This document shows, one piece after another, positions 41,767-50,554 of a stretch of 64,000 nt of DNA. The notes below the pieces were generated by a model that was given only the letters and a program-made list of their open reading frames with translations, did no database searches and was not told the origin of the DNA. A program made the translations under genes and the position numbers. Position 1 is the first letter of the stretch, and each line of letters opens with the position of its first letter. Origin of the DNA: Rhizobium sp. Leaf262 (GTDB lineage Bacteria; Pseudomonadota; Alphaproteobacteria; Rhizobiales; Rhizobiaceae); assembly GCF_001422245.1 (NCBI RefSeq), contig NZ_LMMM01000020.1, forward strand, positions 124,001 through 188,000, in the 5' to 3' direction.

Positions 41767-42543
41767 TCAGCGCATGAGGAAGCGCTGAACACAATCATTG
41801 AAAAGGTCTGGTGATGTAACGTTGACCGCGTGCCCGCCGTGATCAATGAGACATAGCTCAGCACTGGAAAGGTTATCACTCAGGTGTATTGATCTCTCGT
41901 AGGGAACCAGCAGGTCATCCTTGGTTGCGATCACCAGGCACCGGCTGGTAATCGCCGACAACCGATCCTCGACGTTGAATTCCCGCAACGCAGAAATACG
42001 GCGCAGAATGTTTTGGGTGCCTTGAAAGCTCTCGATTGCGTGTGCTTCCTCCGCGTCCATACGTTCAGCATTCTGCGCCATGTAGATGGCGGGATAGAGA
42101 AAAAGGGGCTGCGCCTTGATAAAGGCTGCCACACCGGACTTCTGAAGAAGCTCGATGCGGACGTCGAAACACCGTCCGGAATGAGGATCAGCCTTCGCCC
42201 AGGCATTGACCAGGATGAGGCGGTCAATGAGGCCGGGGAATCGATGCGCGATGTCCAGGCCGACCAGTCCACCCAAAGCGTGGCCCATAAAACTGAACGA
42301 GGTCAGCGACAATGTCTCTGCTATCTCCAGAACGTCACCGGCCATCTCGGTAATCGAGTAGTTTTCACCGATGTCGCCGGGTGAGCGATTGGTGCCGAAG
42401 TGGTCGTAAACGACCACTCGGAACCTTTCCTCCAAAAAGCCCAGCTGAGGGCCCCAATAGGCAGCACTACCCCCAAGACCAGAAGACAGAATTATCGTCG
42501 GGGCATCCGGCTCTCGCAGTCCACGAACATCGAAGTGGACCAT
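41767..42543 (-). CDS. rutD: RutD-type alpha/beta hydrolase
   Basis: A 258-aa hydrolase that aids conversion of aminoacrylate/malonic-semialdehyde intermediates in the Rut uracil pathway. Seen: IILSSGLGGSAAYWGPQL (oxyanion hole), the nucleophile elbow GHALGG, in which Ala sits at the position normally held by Ser, Asp in ATKDDLLVP and His in DHGGHAVNV. An elbow of GHALGG is known in RutD proteins. AGGAAG precedes the ATG at 42543. Last gene of rutABCD, 5 bp after rutC. Confidence 0.9.
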   Translation of the reverse strand: MVHFDVRGLREPDAPTIILSSGLGGSAAYWGPQLGFLEERFRVVVYDHFGTNRSPGDIGENYSITEMAGDVLEIAETLSLTSFSFMGHALGGLVGLDIAHRFPGLIDRLILVNAWAKADPHSGRCFDVRIELLQKSGVAAFIKAQPLFLYPAIYMAQNAERMDAEEAHAIESFQGTQNILRRISALREFNVEDRLSAITSRCLVIATKDDLLVPYERSIHLSDNLSSAELCLIDHGGHAVNVTSPDLFNDCVQRFLMR

Positions 42544-42548
42544 TCGGA

Positions 42549-42935
42549 CTACTTCCTGATATGGGCGACTGAAGCAATCTCTATCAGGGCATCCGGCTTC
42601 ACGAGGCCACACTGAATGCAATATCTTGCAGGCTTTTCACCTGGGAAATACTCTGCATAAACGCTGTTTACGGCCTGATAATTCGCCCAGTCCGTGATGA
42701 AGATATGGTTCATCGTCACGTCATCCATCGAGCCGCCCGCGGCTTCTATAACGGATTTGATGGTTTCAAGGACATGACGGGTCTGTGCACCAGCGTCCCC
42801 GATATGCACGACGTCGTTGTTTTGATCGAATGGCAGCGTCCCTGACACGTAAACGACACCGTCGGCAAGCGTGCCCGGGGAAAATGGAGCGATCGGTTTA
42901 TGTGTCTTGTCCGGTATAATTGCGATTTTAGGCAT
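42549..42935 (-). CDS. rutC: RutC, Rid-family aminoacrylate deaminase
   Basis: A 128-aa protein of the Rid (YjgF/YER057c/UK114) family, the exact usual size. Landmarks: [22 protein letters not shown], the Arg of [19 protein letters not shown]. In the Rut pathway it hydrolyses peroxyaminoacrylate/aminoacrylate. It follows rutB by about 25 bp and precedes rutD. The conserved Cys and Arg of the Rid active site appear in RYCIQCG. Confidence 0.93.
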   Translation of the reverse strand: MPKIAIIPDKTHKPIAPFSPGTLADGVVYVSGTLPFDQNNDVVHIGDAGAQTRHVLETIKSVIEAAGGSMDDVTMNHIFITDWANYQAVNSVYAEYFPGEKPARYCIQCGLVKPDALIEIASVAHIRK

Positions 42936-42960
42936 TGTTCAATCCTCACTCTTAAATTGG

Positions 42961-43701
42961 CTAGGCTTCCGCTGGTGCAGCCTGAGAGATAACGGCGCAG
43001 AAGTCATTGGTCGAAGCCACCCAACCGAAAAATTTCTCTATGTTGTAAACGCTCGCCTGCTGGATGAATTCGGGCCCAAGATGATGAGTCGCGTCCTCGA
43101 GCATCACGCCGAAGTATTCGAGATGGAAGGCATCTCGCAACGAGCTTTCGACGCATACATTGGTCGCTATACCGACAAAGACGAGATTGCGAATACCGCG
43201 GGCGCGCAGCACGCTGTCCATATTGGTGTTGAAGAATCCTGAATAGCGGGTCTTCGGCACAAGGATGTCGCCCGGCTGCGGCTGCAACTCGTCTACGATC
43301 GCATAGTCCCAGGTGCCTTTGGCCAGCAACTGACCTTGTAATTCAGGATGTGCGCGCATGTGCTTGAGCGCGTTGGATTTATGCCAGTTCGGAGAGCCTG
43401 GGCCCCCAGCTTCGACATAATCCTTATCCCAGCCGTTCTGGAAATAGACGACGAGAACGCCTGCCGCACGGGCAGCGTCCAGCGTCTTCTTGATATTGCC
43501 GATGGTGGATTTTGCACCTGAAATGTCAAAGCCCGCGAGGTCGACATATCCACCTTCAGTCGAATACCCATTTTGCATATCGACGACAACGACTGCCGTC
43601 TCACTCGGCTTTAGCGAAAGCGGCTCGGGGCGCGCCGGAAGCGTCACGCTCTTTGTCAGGTCAGGACGCGGCTGATAACCCGCACTTACCGTCACCGTCA
43701 T
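42961..43701 (-). CDS. rutB: RutB, ureidoacrylate amidohydrolase
   Basis: A 246-aa isochorismatase-fold cysteine hydrolase. Catalytic triad: Asp in [10 protein letters not shown], Lys in [13 protein letters not shown] and Cys in [15 protein letters not shown]. It cleaves ureidoacrylate to aminoacrylate and carbamate. ATG at 43701 overlaps the rutA stop by four bases. The C-terminal ENFGW-like segment and overall length fit RutB; the upstream frame extension is rejected. Confidence 0.94.
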   Translation of the reverse strand: MTVTVSAGYQPRPDLTKSVTLPARPEPLSLKPSETAVVVVDMQNGYSTEGGYVDLAGFDISGAKSTIGNIKKTLDAARAAGVLVVYFQNGWDKDYVEAGGPGSPNWHKSNALKHMRAHPELQGQLLAKGTWDYAIVDELQPQPGDILVPKTRYSGFFNTNMDSVLRARGIRNLVFVGIATNVCVESSLRDAFHLEYFGVMLEDATHHLGPEFIQQASVYNIEKFFGWVASTNDFCAVISQAAPAEA

Positions 43702-44795
43702 GCCGCCTCCTCCGCAAAAGGCTTGATATGCTGACGGCATTTCATCAACGGCTGAATTTTCGTGCCAAAATTTTCAACACCTTTGACGAAATCATCGAAG
43801 GTCAGAAGCACGCCGCCTGTGCCGGGCACCGTTGGAACTTCGTCAAGCAGTGCGGCGACAGTCTCGAACGAACCGACGAGCGTTCCCATGTTGATGTTAA
43901 CGGCGGAAACGGGATCGGCCATCTGGCGAACGTTGGTGTCGGTACCAGATTTGGTGTCGGCAGCGCCCTGCGCGCCAAGCCAGGCAATTGCCTCTTGATC
44001 TGCGCCCTCCTTGTAACTTTCCCACTTCGCGCGGGCCAGATCGTCAGTCTCGTCGGCGATCACCATAAAAAGGACGAACGACGACACACTACGCGCTGTC
44101 TTTTCTGTTGCCGCAATTAAGCGCTCGGCTGCCGGCGCAAAGGCAGTCGGGGTGTTCACACCAACGCCAAAGCAGAAATTGTAGTCGGCATATTCGGCGG
44201 AAAACTGCATACCTGCATTGGACGAGCCGGCACAGATGATTTTCATATCAGCCTGGGGACGCGGCGAGAGCTTGCAATCATCCATCTGGAAAAACTCGCC
44301 CTTTAGATTGGACGTTCCCGTTTCCCACAGGTCGCGCAGAACCGTTGCATATTCTCCCAGATAGTCATAGCGCTTGGAAAAATATTCATCGCCCGGCCAT
44401 AGGCCCATTTGAGAATATTCCGGTCGCTGCCAACCGGTAACGAGGTTGAGTCCGAAGCGGCCATTGGAGATGGAGTCGATCGTTGACGCCATGCGGGCGA
44501 CGATTGCAGGCGGCATAACCAGTGTCGCGGCGGTGGCGAAAAGTTTGATTTTCGTCGTCACAGCAGCAAGCCCTGCCATCAACGTAAACGATTCCAGATT
44601 ATGGTCCCAGAATTCGGTTTTTCCGCCAAAGCCGCGGAGCTTGATCATGGAAAGCACGAAATCGAGACCATATTTTTCAGCCTTGAGGGTGATCTCCTTG
44701 TTCAATTCAAACGTGGGTTTGTACTGGGGAGCGTTCTCTGAAATCAGCCATCCATTGTTACCGATCGGGATAAAGATTCCAATTTCCATTCTCAT
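43698..44795 (-). CDS. rutA: RutA, pyrimidine monooxygenase
   Basis: A 365-aa flavin-dependent luciferase-like monooxygenase that opens the uracil ring. Seen: [20 protein letters not shown] at the N-terminus, a RutA hallmark; [58 protein letters not shown]. It opens the rut operon and is divergent from psuK across 215 bp. Its flavin reductase (RutF) is not encoded in this operon, so it must use one from elsewhere. Start 44795 or the in-frame ATG six bases later. Confidence 0.95.
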   Translation of the reverse strand: MRMEIGIFIPIGNNGWLISENAPQYKPTFELNKEITLKAEKYGLDFVLSMIKLRGFGGKTEFWDHNLESFTLMAGLAAVTTKIKLFATAATLVMPPAIVARMASTIDSISNGRFGLNLVTGWQRPEYSQMGLWPGDEYFSKRYDYLGEYATVLRDLWETGTSNLKGEFFQMDDCKLSPRPQADMKIICAGSSNAGMQFSAEYADYNFCFGVGVNTPTAFAPAAERLIAATEKTARSVSSFVLFMVIADETDDLARAKWESYKEGADQEAIAWLGAQGAADTKSGTDTNVRQMADPVSAVNINMGTLVGSFETVAALLDEVPTVPGTGGVLLTFDDFVKGVENFGTKIQPLMKCRQHIKPFAEEAA

Positions 44796-45010
44796 TTTCC
44801 GTCTCTTGGAGGTTTTTCCGGGCCTGTTTACTCAGACCATCTCGTTTGGATTCCGTCAGAGAGCTAACGGTAATGGGAACGTGACATCGCCAACTTTTGT
44901 TGTCAATATAATCTTTGTTGCTCAAAAAGCGATCAATTTCTGGCAATGCTTGCCGAGTTTTTAACCAATGTTATACGGTCGAACGTGGCGACTGAGTTTG
45001 GAACCATTGA

Positions 45011-46126
45011 ATGGAAATGCTTACAGAGATGGAGAAGGCGGTTCTGGATCGCCTCGCAGACAACCCGTTTGCGGCCCAACAGGACGTTGCCGTTTCGTTG
45101 GGCATACCGCGCCCTACCCTTGCCATGCACATCACTCAGCTCACGCGAAAAGGATATCTGCTGGGCAGGGCTTATGTGCTTTCGAAGAAGGACAGGCTGG
45201 TGTGCATCGGCGGATCCACGATCGACACCGTGCTGCTCTCTGACCAACCGATTTCATTTAAAACATCGAACCCGGTAACCACTATCCATAACTTTGGAGG
45301 CGTTGCACGAAACGTCGCTGAGAACGCGGCGCGGCTGGGCGTGGACGTTTCGTTGATCTCCATTGTCGGAGATGACGAAAGCGGGCGGTCACTGATTGCT
45401 CACCTCAAAGGACTTGGCATCGACACCAGTGGCGTTTCAGTTCGGCCTGACCTGCGAACCGCCACTTACACATCTGTCGTCACAGGAAGCGAAGCTGTGG
45501 TCGCGTTTTCGGATATGGAAATCTTCGACAGGCTTCCGTCGGAGTTCCTTGATCGCTTTGTGCAACACTTTGTCTCGGCAACATGGGTCTTCGCCGATTG
45601 CAACCTTCCAGCATCCGTTCTGTCAGCCTTGCTCCAGCGGAAGAAAGGGGCCAGATTCCAGCTAGCGCTGGATGCAGTTTCGACGACAAAAGCCGTCCGC
45701 CTGCCTGAGACCCTTGAAAATGTCGATGCATTGTTTTTACGCGAGGAAGAGGCGCGATCATATATTCATGAGAATCTCGATCCACCCAAGCTGGCGCAAG
45801 AACTGGCACGCAGGGGTGCAAAGAATGTTGCAGTCATTTCTCGAGACTTCAGTGTGGCAGTCGCCACCCCGCAAGAACAGATAAACATACCGGCACCAAA
45901 GGCCAACATCATCGATCCCGGTGGAGCAAATGACGCGCTGGTAAGTACGGCGCTCGCCAAGCTGCTCATGGGTGCAGATTTCATTTCCGCGGTCAGGCAT
46001 GGAACGATCGGTGCGGCAGTGACGAGCGAAGTTGTTGCACGCATACATCCCAGCCTATCGCCCCAACTCCTTGATGAGGCCGAGGAGCGCCTTAAAAGCG
46101 AGGCTCTGTCCTCAGGCCTGTTGTGA
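45011..46126 (+). CDS. psuK: PfkB-family (pseudouridine kinase-like) protein with N-terminal HTH
   Basis: A 371-aa protein. Residues 5-55 form a winged-helix segment (LDRLADNPFAAQQDVAVSLG and RPTLAMHITQLTRKG), and from about 60 a ribokinase-like domain: CIGGSTIDTVLLSD, FGGVARNVAENAARLG and the catalytic Asp in DPGGANDALVS (GAND rather than the commoner GAGD). This architecture, HTH plus PfkB, is that of pseudouridine kinase PsuK and its relatives. It is divergent from rutA, suggesting linked pseudouridine and uracil use. No psuG is visible in the window, and the HTH may make it its own regulator. Confidence 0.85.
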   Translation: MEMLTEMEKAVLDRLADNPFAAQQDVAVSLGIPRPTLAMHITQLTRKGYLLGRAYVLSKKDRLVCIGGSTIDTVLLSDQPISFKTSNPVTTIHNFGGVARNVAENAARLGVDVSLISIVGDDESGRSLIAHLKGLGIDTSGVSVRPDLRTATYTSVVTGSEAVVAFSDMEIFDRLPSEFLDRFVQHFVSATWVFADCNLPASVLSALLQRKKGARFQLALDAVSTTKAVRLPETLENVDALFLREEEARSYIHENLDPPKLAQELARRGAKNVAVISRDFSVAVATPQEQINIPAPKANIIDPGGANDALVSTALAKLLMGADFISAVRHGTIGAAVTSEVVARIHPSLSPQLLDEAEERLKSEALSSGLL

Positions 46127-46207
46127 GACGCATTCTCGCCAGATGACTTAGAGATTCATCGGCTTTAACGACCATAGTGAACGTGGAATTGCTCGCTTTC
46201 TGAACGC

Positions 46208-46678
46208 TTACAAACTTTTTCCAAAATAGATGACTGGAAGCACGTTGTCCCAGTATGGGTCGACCCTCTGGAAGCCGAGGCCTTCATAAGCAGCAATGGC
46301 AGCGGTCATTTCAGGCATGGTATCCAGAACCAGCCGGCTGAAACCCATCTGCTTTGCATGCGCCAGCGCCGTCGTGACCAGAGCCTTTCCAAGTCCTAGG
46401 CCACGATAGCTCGGAGCAACGAAAAGCCGCTTCAACTCCGCATCACCCGGCTTGCCAAATTTGTGGATCGCCACGCAGCCTGCTGGCTTTCCATTCGCGC
46501 TGGTTGCCAGAAACAGGGCTCCGGTGGGCGGAGCGTAATCGCCGGGAAGCCCGGCAATTTCTGCATCGATGCTTTGCGAACTGAGATCGACCAGACTGGT
46601 CGCCACATACTCGCGCAGAAGAAATTGCACCTGTTGCACATGTGTTGTGCTGCAGGCTTCTAGAATGGCGAAAGACAT
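46208..46678 (-). CDS. GNAT family N-acetyltransferase
   Basis: A 156-aa GNAT enzyme. Acetyl-CoA motif A is LFVAPSYRGLGLGKALVTTAL, followed by AYEGLGFQRVDPYW. Relatives in this size class acetylate amino acids, polyamines or small molecules. It is 15 bp downstream of an XRE-cupin regulator, with which it forms an operon; that regulator type often controls such detoxification or polyamine genes. Specific substrate unknown. Confidence 0.87.
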   Translation of the reverse strand: MSFAILEACSTTHVQQVQFLLREYVATSLVDLSSQSIDAEIAGLPGDYAPPTGALFLATSANGKPAGCVAIHKFGKPGDAELKRLFVAPSYRGLGLGKALVTTALAHAKQMGFSRLVLDTMPEMTAAIAAYEGLGFQRVDPYWDNVLPVIYFGKSL

Positions 46679-46693
46679 GAAAATATCCTGCGG

Positions 46694-47278
46694 TTACTTT
46701 GCCGTTGCGACCAGATAGAAACACGGCGCATCCGTTTCGTTCTCGAATGACACGTCGGTCAGAACATTGATGCCGATGCTATCTCCAGCCGTCAGCCTAT
46801 GGGCGTCGTCGCCGATGCGAATGGTGATTTGTCCGGTCTGGACGTAGATCAGGTGCCTGCGGGCGCCAAATGCGGCGGCAGGAAACTTGATTTTCTGATT
46901 TGGTGGAAACTCGATAGCGGTCAGATCAATAGGATGATCCGCTTTCGCAAAAATTTGGCGACGCTTGTAATGCGTTTCGGGATCCGTCCATTCAGGTTGC
47001 TGGGCGCTCCGTGTCACCGGATCGCCGGAATCTTCCGCTTTCAAGAGAAAACCGGCCAATGTAAATCCAAAGGCAGCGGCCAGTCGCGATAGCACGACTG
47101 CCGTCGGGCTTGCTTCGCCTCGTTCGATCTTACTGATCGTCCCCTTACTTACCCCGGATTGAACGGCAAGCTGAGATAGCGACCAGTTCCTGCTTTCTCT
47201 TTCTTTTCGTAATTGGCGCGCGATGTCTTCAGAATCGCTGCTTTGATTGCTCTGATCGATGGCTTCTTTAATCGGCAT
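46694..47278 (-). CDS. XRE-family regulator with C-terminal cupin
   Basis: A 194-aa regulator: N-terminal helix-turn-helix (about 20-75) with LSQLAVQSGVSKGTISKIERG and a C-terminal cupin beta-barrel (about 100-194) including IEFPPNQKIKFPAAAFG and LIYVQTGQITIRIGDD. Such proteins sense a small ligand in the cupin domain and regulate the neighbouring gene, in this case the GNAT gene. Start is the ATG at 47278 (GGAG upstream); the GTG two codons earlier is an alternative. Its promoter has a tandem direct repeat that may be an autoregulatory site. Confidence 0.88.
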   Translation of the reverse strand: MPIKEAIDQSNQSSDSEDIARQLRKERESRNWSLSQLAVQSGVSKGTISKIERGEASPTAVVLSRLAAAFGFTLAGFLLKAEDSGDPVTRSAQQPEWTDPETHYKRRQIFAKADHPIDLTAIEFPPNQKIKFPAAAFGARRHLIYVQTGQITIRIGDDAHRLTAGDSIGINVLTDVSFENETDAPCFYLVATAK

Positions 47279-47303
47279 CCTCACACTCCGTCCTCCGTTC
47301 TTA

Positions 47304-47340
47304 TTTATAGACGATAGTCAACTTTAATAGACGAGTCAAC
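47304..47340 (-). promoter_or_regulatory. Tandem repeat in the XRE-cupin promoter
   Basis: On the minus strand GTTGACTCGTCTATTAAA is followed directly by GTTGACTATCGTCTATAAA, a near-direct repeat of about 18 bp. The first unit supplies a -35-like TTGACT with TATCGT 17 bp downstream. The repeat is a plausible autoregulatory operator overlapping the promoter. Confidence 0.5.
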
Positions 47341-47385
47341 CGCACCCTCTGCTTGGGTCTGCGCTGACAGGCGACGAGCCCTTGA

Positions 47386-48354
47386 TCAGGTCTCTGCCCA
47401 CAAATCCGTAGAAAGATACTTCAAGCCGGAGTCGCAGATCATCAATGCGATTGTTTTCCCCCGCATCTCTTCTCTCAGAAGCTGCACTGCGGCAGCGACG
47501 TTCGCGCCGGATGAAAAGCCCCCGAATATCCCTTCTAATCGCGCCAAATCGCGCGCCGCGTCTCGTGCTTCGACACCCGTTACCTGAAGGTATCCATCGA
47601 TCGGGACGCCATCAAGAAAAGTCAGATCCGGCATTCCGTATCCGCCGCCTTGAATGGGATGCTCTGCGTGCAAAAGTTCCTGTCCAGAGACCACCGCGGC
47701 CCCATTCGGCTCTACGACAAAACAGCGTATGCTTTGATTTCGTGTCTTTAAGGCTTTCGTGACTCCGGCATAGGTGCCCCCGGACCCCAGGAAGTCGACG
47801 AAGCCATCAATACTCCCGCTTGTCTGCTCCCAAAACTCTTCTCCTGTGGTTTCGAAATGGGACCGCCAATTGCCGCTGCGATGAAACTGATCGGCCCTGA
47901 ACGCTCGGCGCTCTAGCGTTATTTGAGCGGCCACAGTGTTTACAAGTTCGAGATCGCCACCTGAAACCTGCCCAGGCGCGGAGCCCGGCAGTTGATCCAC
48001 AAGCACCACCTCCGCTCCGAGTGCTCGCATCATGCGCGCTCGCTCTTCCGAGTTGCCCTTCGACATAACCGCAACAAAAGGGTAGCCCTTGATCGCGCAT
48101 ACGATGGCAAGTCCGGTACCCATATTCCCGGAGGTTAGCTCAACAACGGACTGTCCAGGCTTCAGATCGCCGCTTTGCTCTGCGTCTTCTATAATAAAGA
48201 GCGCCGCACGGTCTTTCTTCGAGAACCCGGGGTTCAGGTAATCCAGCTTTGCAACGATCGTACCGTCCAGCCCGTGATACTTTGTCAGACGATCAAGCTT
48301 TACCAGGGGCGTATCGCCAATCACATCTACCACAGAGTTCAGAAGCTTCTTCAT
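47386..48354 (-). CDS. Cysteine synthase-like PLP-dependent beta-synthase
   Basis: A 322-aa PLP enzyme of the cysteine synthase/cystathionine beta-synthase group. The PLP lysine lies in LNPGFSKKDRAA, where NPGSVKDR is commoner, and the phosphate loop is VELTSGNMGTGLA. The glycine-rich FLGSGGTYAG and the C-terminal GIFGGFSSGANVAA follow. Such enzymes exchange O-acetylserine side groups or make related amino acids. It is divergent from an AraC-type regulator and its substrate is not clear from sequence. Confidence 0.85.
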   Translation of the reverse strand: MKKLLNSVVDVIGDTPLVKLDRLTKYHGLDGTIVAKLDYLNPGFSKKDRAALFIIEDAEQSGDLKPGQSVVELTSGNMGTGLAIVCAIKGYPFVAVMSKGNSEERARMMRALGAEVVLVDQLPGSAPGQVSGGDLELVNTVAAQITLERRAFRADQFHRSGNWRSHFETTGEEFWEQTSGSIDGFVDFLGSGGTYAGVTKALKTRNQSIRCFVVEPNGAAVVSGQELLHAEHPIQGGGYGMPDLTFLDGVPIDGYLQVTGVEARDAARDLARLEGIFGGFSSGANVAAAVQLLREEMRGKTIALMICDSGLKYLSTDLWAET

Positions 48355-48583
48355 TGCACAAACCTTTCACCATCAGCAGTTTCCGGCACGGTCACCCAAC
48401 CGAATTGGAAAGATATTGAGGAAAAATTCTCAGGTATTGGCAAAAACCTGATTTGCCGCCATTTACCGCCTGAATATTTGCCCTGATTATAGAGGCGATG
48501 GTTCGAACGCGGAATGGCTGCCACGAGACCTCGGCGAAAGACGCCTGCAAGGGACCTTCGTCAACAAAACGAGATGTACGCTG

Positions 48584-49465
48584 ATGGCGAAAATTGACCG
48601 TCGCAATAGTGCGGAATATTGGGTTTCACGGCGGCTTGATGGCGTGAGCCTCATGCATGCCGACTTCACCACGCACGACTTTCCTCCCCATCGACACAAT
48701 GCGATGGTCATCGCCCTAACGGAACGCGGTGGCAGCGTCGTGGAAACTCGAGCCGGTTCGGAGATATTCACGAACGCTGAATTACTTGTTCTAGACCCCA
48801 CCGAAATGCATGCAACCCGCATGGGGGCAAGCGGGCGTTGGAGATACCGAGCTTTCTATTTCGAAGAGTCGGCGCTGCAGGAGATCGCATGTCGACTCGG
48901 TCTTCAAACATTTCCCCATGTGGCGGGGCCATTGATCGCAGATCGCGAAGTCGTCGCCGCCTTTGAAGTTCTTCATCGAACAATGCATCGCAATCACGAT
49001 TTTCTTCTCGAAGCCGAGTTACTCGTAGAAGCGTTCAGCCTTTTGGTTCATCGCCACTCAGACGTGGACCGGTCGCCAATTCAATCGCCGCTCGATGTTT
49101 CGCGACTGAGGCAATTAACTGACTTTATCCAGGACAACCTTGCAGAGCCGCTCTCCCTCACATTGCTTAGCCGGCGGCTGTGTCTAAGCGAGCATCAGTT
49201 GATCGGCTTGTTCAAACGCGTGACCGGAATGACGCCGCACGCTTTCGTCACGCAGCTTCGAGTGGACCGTGCTGCGCACCATCTTAAAACGGGGGCCAAC
49301 CTCGCCGAGGTGTCACACCTTGTAGGCTTTTATGATCAAAGCGCTCTGACCAAGTATTTTAAAAGGTGCCACGGGATAACACCCTTGAAGTTCGCAATCG
49401 CTCAAAGGGCCGACGCTTCGAGCATAAACTCTCAGTCTGTCGCCAGATCGCGGCCAAGACATTGA
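48584..49465 (+). CDS. AraC family transcriptional regulator
   Basis: A 293-aa regulator with an N-terminal cupin-like sensor (about 15-110, including HDFPPHRHNAMVIALTERGG) and a C-terminal double HTH beginning near residue 180: LSLTLLSRRLCLSEHQLIGLFKRVTG and AEVSHLVGFYDQSALTKYFKRCHG. Encoded divergently from the cysteine synthase-like gene across 229 bp, so it probably activates it. No obvious symmetric operator was found in the gap. Confidence 0.88.
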   Translation: MAKIDRRNSAEYWVSRRLDGVSLMHADFTTHDFPPHRHNAMVIALTERGGSVVETRAGSEIFTNAELLVLDPTEMHATRMGASGRWRYRAFYFEESALQEIACRLGLQTFPHVAGPLIADREVVAAFEVLHRTMHRNHDFLLEAELLVEAFSLLVHRHSDVDRSPIQSPLDVSRLRQLTDFIQDNLAEPLSLTLLSRRLCLSEHQLIGLFKRVTGMTPHAFVTQLRVDRAAHHLKTGANLAEVSHLVGFYDQSALTKYFKRCHGITPLKFAIAQRADASSINSQSVARSRPRH

Positions 49466-49555
49466 AATCTCGAGATATCGTCGCCGACTAGCCCCGCTGG
49501 CAACGGCCTTCCTCACGGACACACATCGGCCTACCAGCGGCTTCTTATGCCCGGT

Positions 49556-50455
49556 CTATGCTGCCGTGGCATTCCTTGAGTAGGCTCTGGGTGGCTTTCC
49601 GACATAGCGAGTAAAGGCAACACTGAACGCACTCGCCGAACCGTAGCCGACACGTTGTGCAATTTCGGCTGTCGCAATGTCCTGGCGAAGGAGCTGCTTT
49701 GCAAGCGCCATGCGCCAACCGGTTGCGTACTCCATCGGAGCAACACCAACTTCACGACGGAAACGATCGAAGAAAGTTGATCGTGACATTGCGGCATCTT
49801 GCGCCAATGCTTCAACCGACATGCTGCGACCCGGATCCGCATGGATGCGGCGCAGTGTCGGCGCAAGCAGCGGATCAGCCATGCCGCGCAACAAACCTGG
49901 AGGTGCCGCGGTTCCCACCGTTGAGCGGAGAGCCTCGATCAAAAGCACCTCCAGCAACCGGCGAAGAACCATGTCGCGGGCTGTCCTGTCGGCTCTGGTC
50001 TCCTCGTTGATCATCCGTACGAGAAGCGTCAGGCGTTCTTCGCCACTGATGTGAATGACCTCCGGCAGAAGCGAGACGAGAAGAGCCCTGTCATCCGAAG
50101 CGAAAGCACAATGTCCGACCATTGCCACGATCTCGACCGGCCCGTCCGGATTTCCGAGGCGGAAGACCCCGGGGCTCGTCTCAAGATGCTGTGCGGCGGC
50201 CTCGCGTGGTGGCGGCTCCAGACTGGACATCGTGAACGAAAAGATTTCAGGAACCAGGACGAAGTCGCCAGCGGTCAAAAGGATTGGCTCACGACCGGTG
50301 ATCGTCATGAGGCAGCACCCTTCGACAACCGCGCAATAAAAAGGGTTTCCAAGCTCGGTTCTCTCCACAAGCCACGAGCCTCCACCGCTGACCAACTTCG
50401 AGATTGATGGGCTTGGCTTGAGCAAAGAAACGACTTCGGCAACTGGATCTGCCAT
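49556..50455 (-). CDS. AraC family transcriptional regulator (cupin_6 type)
   Basis: A 299-aa regulator with a cupin sensor domain (residues about 10-185: GEEPILLTAGDFVLVP-like stretch present) and a C-terminal AraC HTH: MSVEALAQDAAMSRSTFFDRFRREVG and TAEIAQRVGYGSASAFSVAFTRYVG. It is divergent from an SDR gene with a 99-bp intergenic region holding a symmetric motif, the usual arrangement of an AraC regulator and its target. Confidence 0.9.
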   Translation of the reverse strand: MADPVAEVVSLLKPSPSISKLVSGGGSWLVERTELGNPFYCAVVEGCCLMTITGREPILLTAGDFVLVPEIFSFTMSSLEPPPREAAAQHLETSPGVFRLGNPDGPVEIVAMVGHCAFASDDRALLVSLLPEVIHISGEERLTLLVRMINEETRADRTARDMVLRRLLEVLLIEALRSTVGTAAPPGLLRGMADPLLAPTLRRIHADPGRSMSVEALAQDAAMSRSTFFDRFRREVGVAPMEYATGWRMALAKQLLRQDIATAEIAQRVGYGSASAFSVAFTRYVGKPPRAYSRNATAA

Positions 50456-50483
50456 GAAATTCGGACTTCTGCTAGTGAAAAAC

Positions 50484-50520
50484 AGACAAATGAATATAGC
50501 AAGTCTGGCTATACCTGTCT
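50484..50520. promoter_or_regulatory. Symmetric element between AraC and SDR genes
   Basis: TATAGC (50495-50500) and GCTATA (50508-50513) form a 6-bp inverted repeat; outside it AGACA (50484-50488) and TGTCT (50516-50520) extend the symmetry. It sits 35-71 bp upstream of the SDR ATG and on the other side of the AraC start. A regulator site is likely; which protein binds is inference. Confidence 0.5.
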
Positions 50521-50554
50521 ATCTCTTGCTCAGCATCATTCAGGAGACAAGCAC

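Noticed and set aside
41767-42543. Calling rutD a pseudogene because the nucleophile elbow has Ala
   Set aside because: RutD proteins are known to vary at this site and the rest of the protein is intact and full-length.
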